Shown one piece after another: positions 4,825 through 6,181 of a stretch of DNA of 6,181 nucleotides. How positions within the stretch are numbered: position 1 is the first letter of the stretch; each line of letters starts with the position of its first letter. Below the pieces are notes generated by a model that saw only the letters and a list, made by a program, of their open reading frames with translations, was not told where the DNA came from and did no database searches. A program made the position numbers and the translations under genes. Origin of the DNA: Mycobacterium sp. (GTDB taxonomy: Bacteria; Actinomycetota; Actinomycetes; Mycobacteriales; Mycobacteriaceae); assembly GCA_029256565.1 (NCBI GenBank), contig JAQSXQ010000121.1, positions 1-6,181 on the forward strand, read 5' to 3'.

Positions 4825-6082
4825 AGGTCATCACGTCCAGGAACATCGGGCTGACATTGGTCTCGTCGCGGGCGGTGAACCCCGGTGTCATGGGTGCGGG
4901 TCGTCCGTCCTGCAGCGGATCGATCGCGCTGTCGTCGAGCATCCGATCGTCGAGCGTGAACGACGGGAAGACGAACGGCAGGCCGTCGGCGCGCAGCGGG
5001 TCGGGTGTGCTCATCACGTGGAAGTGCAGGTGCGGCGCGTCGGTGTTGCCCGTGTTGCCGAGATTGCCGAGCACCTGGCCGGTGCTGAGCTGGTCGCCGG
5101 GCTTCACCTTCACCGACCCGGTCTTCAGATGCGCGTAGAACGCGTATCGCTTCTCGGTGCCTCCGCCGGAGATGTCCTGCACCACGTGGTTGCCGCCGTA
5201 CTCCTCGAGTCGCAGGCCGGTCGGCGCCGTGCCCGCCACCTGTTCGGGCAGCCCGTCGAGCACCGACACCACGGGGCCGTCGGCCACGGCGTGGATGTCG
5301 GCACCGAAGTAGGGGTAGGACTCTGTCCTGGCCTTGTCGCCGTCGAAGATCGTGCCGTTCGCGCTGAGCTGCAGGTAGTCGATGGCGAACCGCTCGGCCG
5401 CCCACAGCTCGCCGTTGAGCGGATTGAGGGCCATGCGGTGGGCCGTCATGTCGCAGCAGCCGTTGGCGTTCAGCCAGCGTGGCCCGTCGAGTGGCGGCGA
5501 GATGACCGCCGGTTCGTGGGTGGAGACGCTCGTTGGTGCGACGTCGACGACCATGGTGGCGGGCAGCAGCGGCGGCATGGGCTTGCTGAGGCCGACGTCG
5601 ATGGTGTGCGAGAGTTCCTGTGGGACAGCCGGTGTGCTGCTGCCTTCGGCGCCATCGATGACGACGTCCAGCCAGACGATGCCGCTCTGCGCGAGCCCGA
5701 ACGTCCTCGTCGGCCTGGCCGCGTCGCCCAGGATGCGGGTCCGCGACGCCAGCTCGTCGCCCGACAGCGTCAGCAGCGATCGGTCCCCGGCCTTCACGGT
5801 CACCGAGCGCAGATCGAGGTCCTGGCCCAGCGCGTTGGTCAGGTCGAGTTCGTAGGCGAGATGGACCTTGCCGTCGGTCATGGGCACCGGAATCGGCGCC
5901 GACAGCACGCGCGCCAGCATGGGTGTCGCCACCGCGGGTTCGGCCTCGGCGACCTGCGCACCCGACGTGGACGGTGAGCCCGAATCCGTTGTCGGCGTCG
6001 ACGATTCGCTGCCGCTGGAACAGGCGGTGAGCAACGACAGCGCCGCGAGCACGGCAGTGACGCGACGCGCGGGATGCATCAT
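4811..6082 (-). CDS. M23 (LytM-type) peptidase-domain lipoprotein with altered zinc site
   Basis: A 423-residue exported lipoprotein, probably a cell-wall peptidase or a regulator of one. The N-terminal signal MMHPARRVTAVLAALSLL ends in the lipobox LTAC with C21 as lipidated residue. A Ser/Thr-rich linker (22-41) follows, then a beta-rich domain at about 52-185, then the M23/LytM domain at about 200-360. In that domain YAHL (H318) and PHLHFHV (H351, H353) are the expected catalytic and zinc-binding histidines, and GDQLSTGQVLGNLGNTG is the usual lead-in. The first zinc motif, HxxxD in LytM, reads R231-F-A-I-D235, so the histidine is replaced by arginine. An upstream NGCCDMTAHR (207-216) offers vicinal cysteines C209-C210 and H215. 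The start ATG has AGGA 7 nt upstream (6093-6090), overlapping the stop of the preceding gene. It is co-oriented with the DUF3054 gene downstream and probably forms one operon with it. Confidence 0.87.
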   Translation of the reverse strand: MMHPARRVTAVLAALSLLTACSSGSESSTPTTDSGSPSTSGAQVAEAEPAVATPMLARVLSAPIPVPMTDGKVHLAYELDLTNALGQDLDLRSVTVKAGDRSLLTLSGDELASRTRILGDAARPTRTFGLAQSGIVWLDVVIDGAEGSSTPAVPQELSHTIDVGLSKPMPPLLPATMVVDVAPTSVSTHEPAVISPPLDGPRWLNANGCCDMTAHRMALNPLNGELWAAERFAIDYLQLSANGTIFDGDKARTESYPYFGADIHAVADGPVVSVLDGLPEQVAGTAPTGLRLEEYGGNHVVQDISGGGTEKRYAFYAHLKTGSVKVKPGDQLSTGQVLGNLGNTGNTDAPHLHFHVMSTPDPLRADGLPFVFPSFTLDDRMLDDSAIDPLQDGRPAPMTPGFTARDETNVSPMFLDVMTYDLG

Positions 6083-6091
6083 CGATCGATC

Positions 6092-6181
6092 CTAGGGGTC
6101 GCGATCACGCCGCGACTCGGATTCGCGAACGGCCTCGGGTTGGGCGTCGGTACCAGACGTCTCGTCGGACTCTGCGTCCGC
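6092..6181 (-). CDS. C-terminal tail of an unidentified gene (runs off the right edge)
   Basis: The minus strand is open from the window edge to a TAG at 6094-6092, giving 29 residues. They are highly polar and mostly acidic at first (ADAESDETSGTDAQPE), ending in the basic SRRDRDP. About 72 percent of third positions are G/C. The stop lies 9 nt upstream of the M23 start codon, and the AGGA ribosome binding site overlaps it, which is what closely spaced operon genes look like. In M. tuberculosis the next gene in this direction beyond Rv0203 is the membrane protein Rv0204c, so this could be its tail, but 29 residues are too few to identify. It might also be non-coding leader sequence. Confidence 0.45.
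   Translation of the reverse strand, partial: ADAESDETSGTDAQPEAVRESESRRDRDP

Noticed and set aside
4568..5977. Long plus-strand open frame of 469 codons
   Set aside because: It is antisense to the M23 and DUF3054 genes. Its translation is low-complexity with no recognisable domain, a usual shadow in high-GC DNA.

Overview
The window looks like chromosomal DNA from a rapidly growing, non-tuberculous mycobacterium (Mycobacterium/Mycolicibacterium type). It is high in G+C with strongly G/C-biased third codon positions. It carries an MmpL11-type transporter next to Rv0203-type secreted heme-binding proteins, a pairing known from the mycobacterial heme-uptake locus. No RNA genes, insertion sequences, CRISPR arrays or obvious foreign DNA were seen. 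All assignments come from reading the translations by eye and from remembered family sequences; no database search was run.

Layout. Positions 1-875 (minus strand) hold the first 291 residues of mmpL11, which runs off the left edge. A divergent intergenic region (876-1180) separates it from a plus-strand run of four genes: an Rv0203-like hemophore with a long C-terminal tail (1181-1762); after a 171-bp gap with promoter-like and operator-like sequence, a second, shorter hemophore paralogue (1934-2317); an OmpR/PrrA-class response regulator (2323-3117); and a PrrB-class sensor histidine kinase (3120-4544). The last three genes are almost contiguous and look like one transcription unit. From the right, minus-strand genes converge on the kinase: a DUF3054 membrane protein (4438-4824, overlapping the kinase 3' end by 107 bp), an M23-type lipoprotein peptidase (4811-6082, overlapping the DUF3054 gene by 14 bp), and the last 29 codons of a further gene (6092-6181).

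How they may work together. In M. tuberculosis the secreted hemophore Rv0203 binds heme and is reported to pass it to MmpL3/MmpL11 in the inner membrane. Here that pair is extended by a second hemophore that appears co-transcribed with a complete two-component system. The inference most worth testing is that this PrrAB-like pair senses heme, iron or envelope redox state and controls hemophore and mmpL11 expression. The M23 lipoprotein and DUF3054 protein seem to form a separate cell-envelope operon with no clear link to heme.
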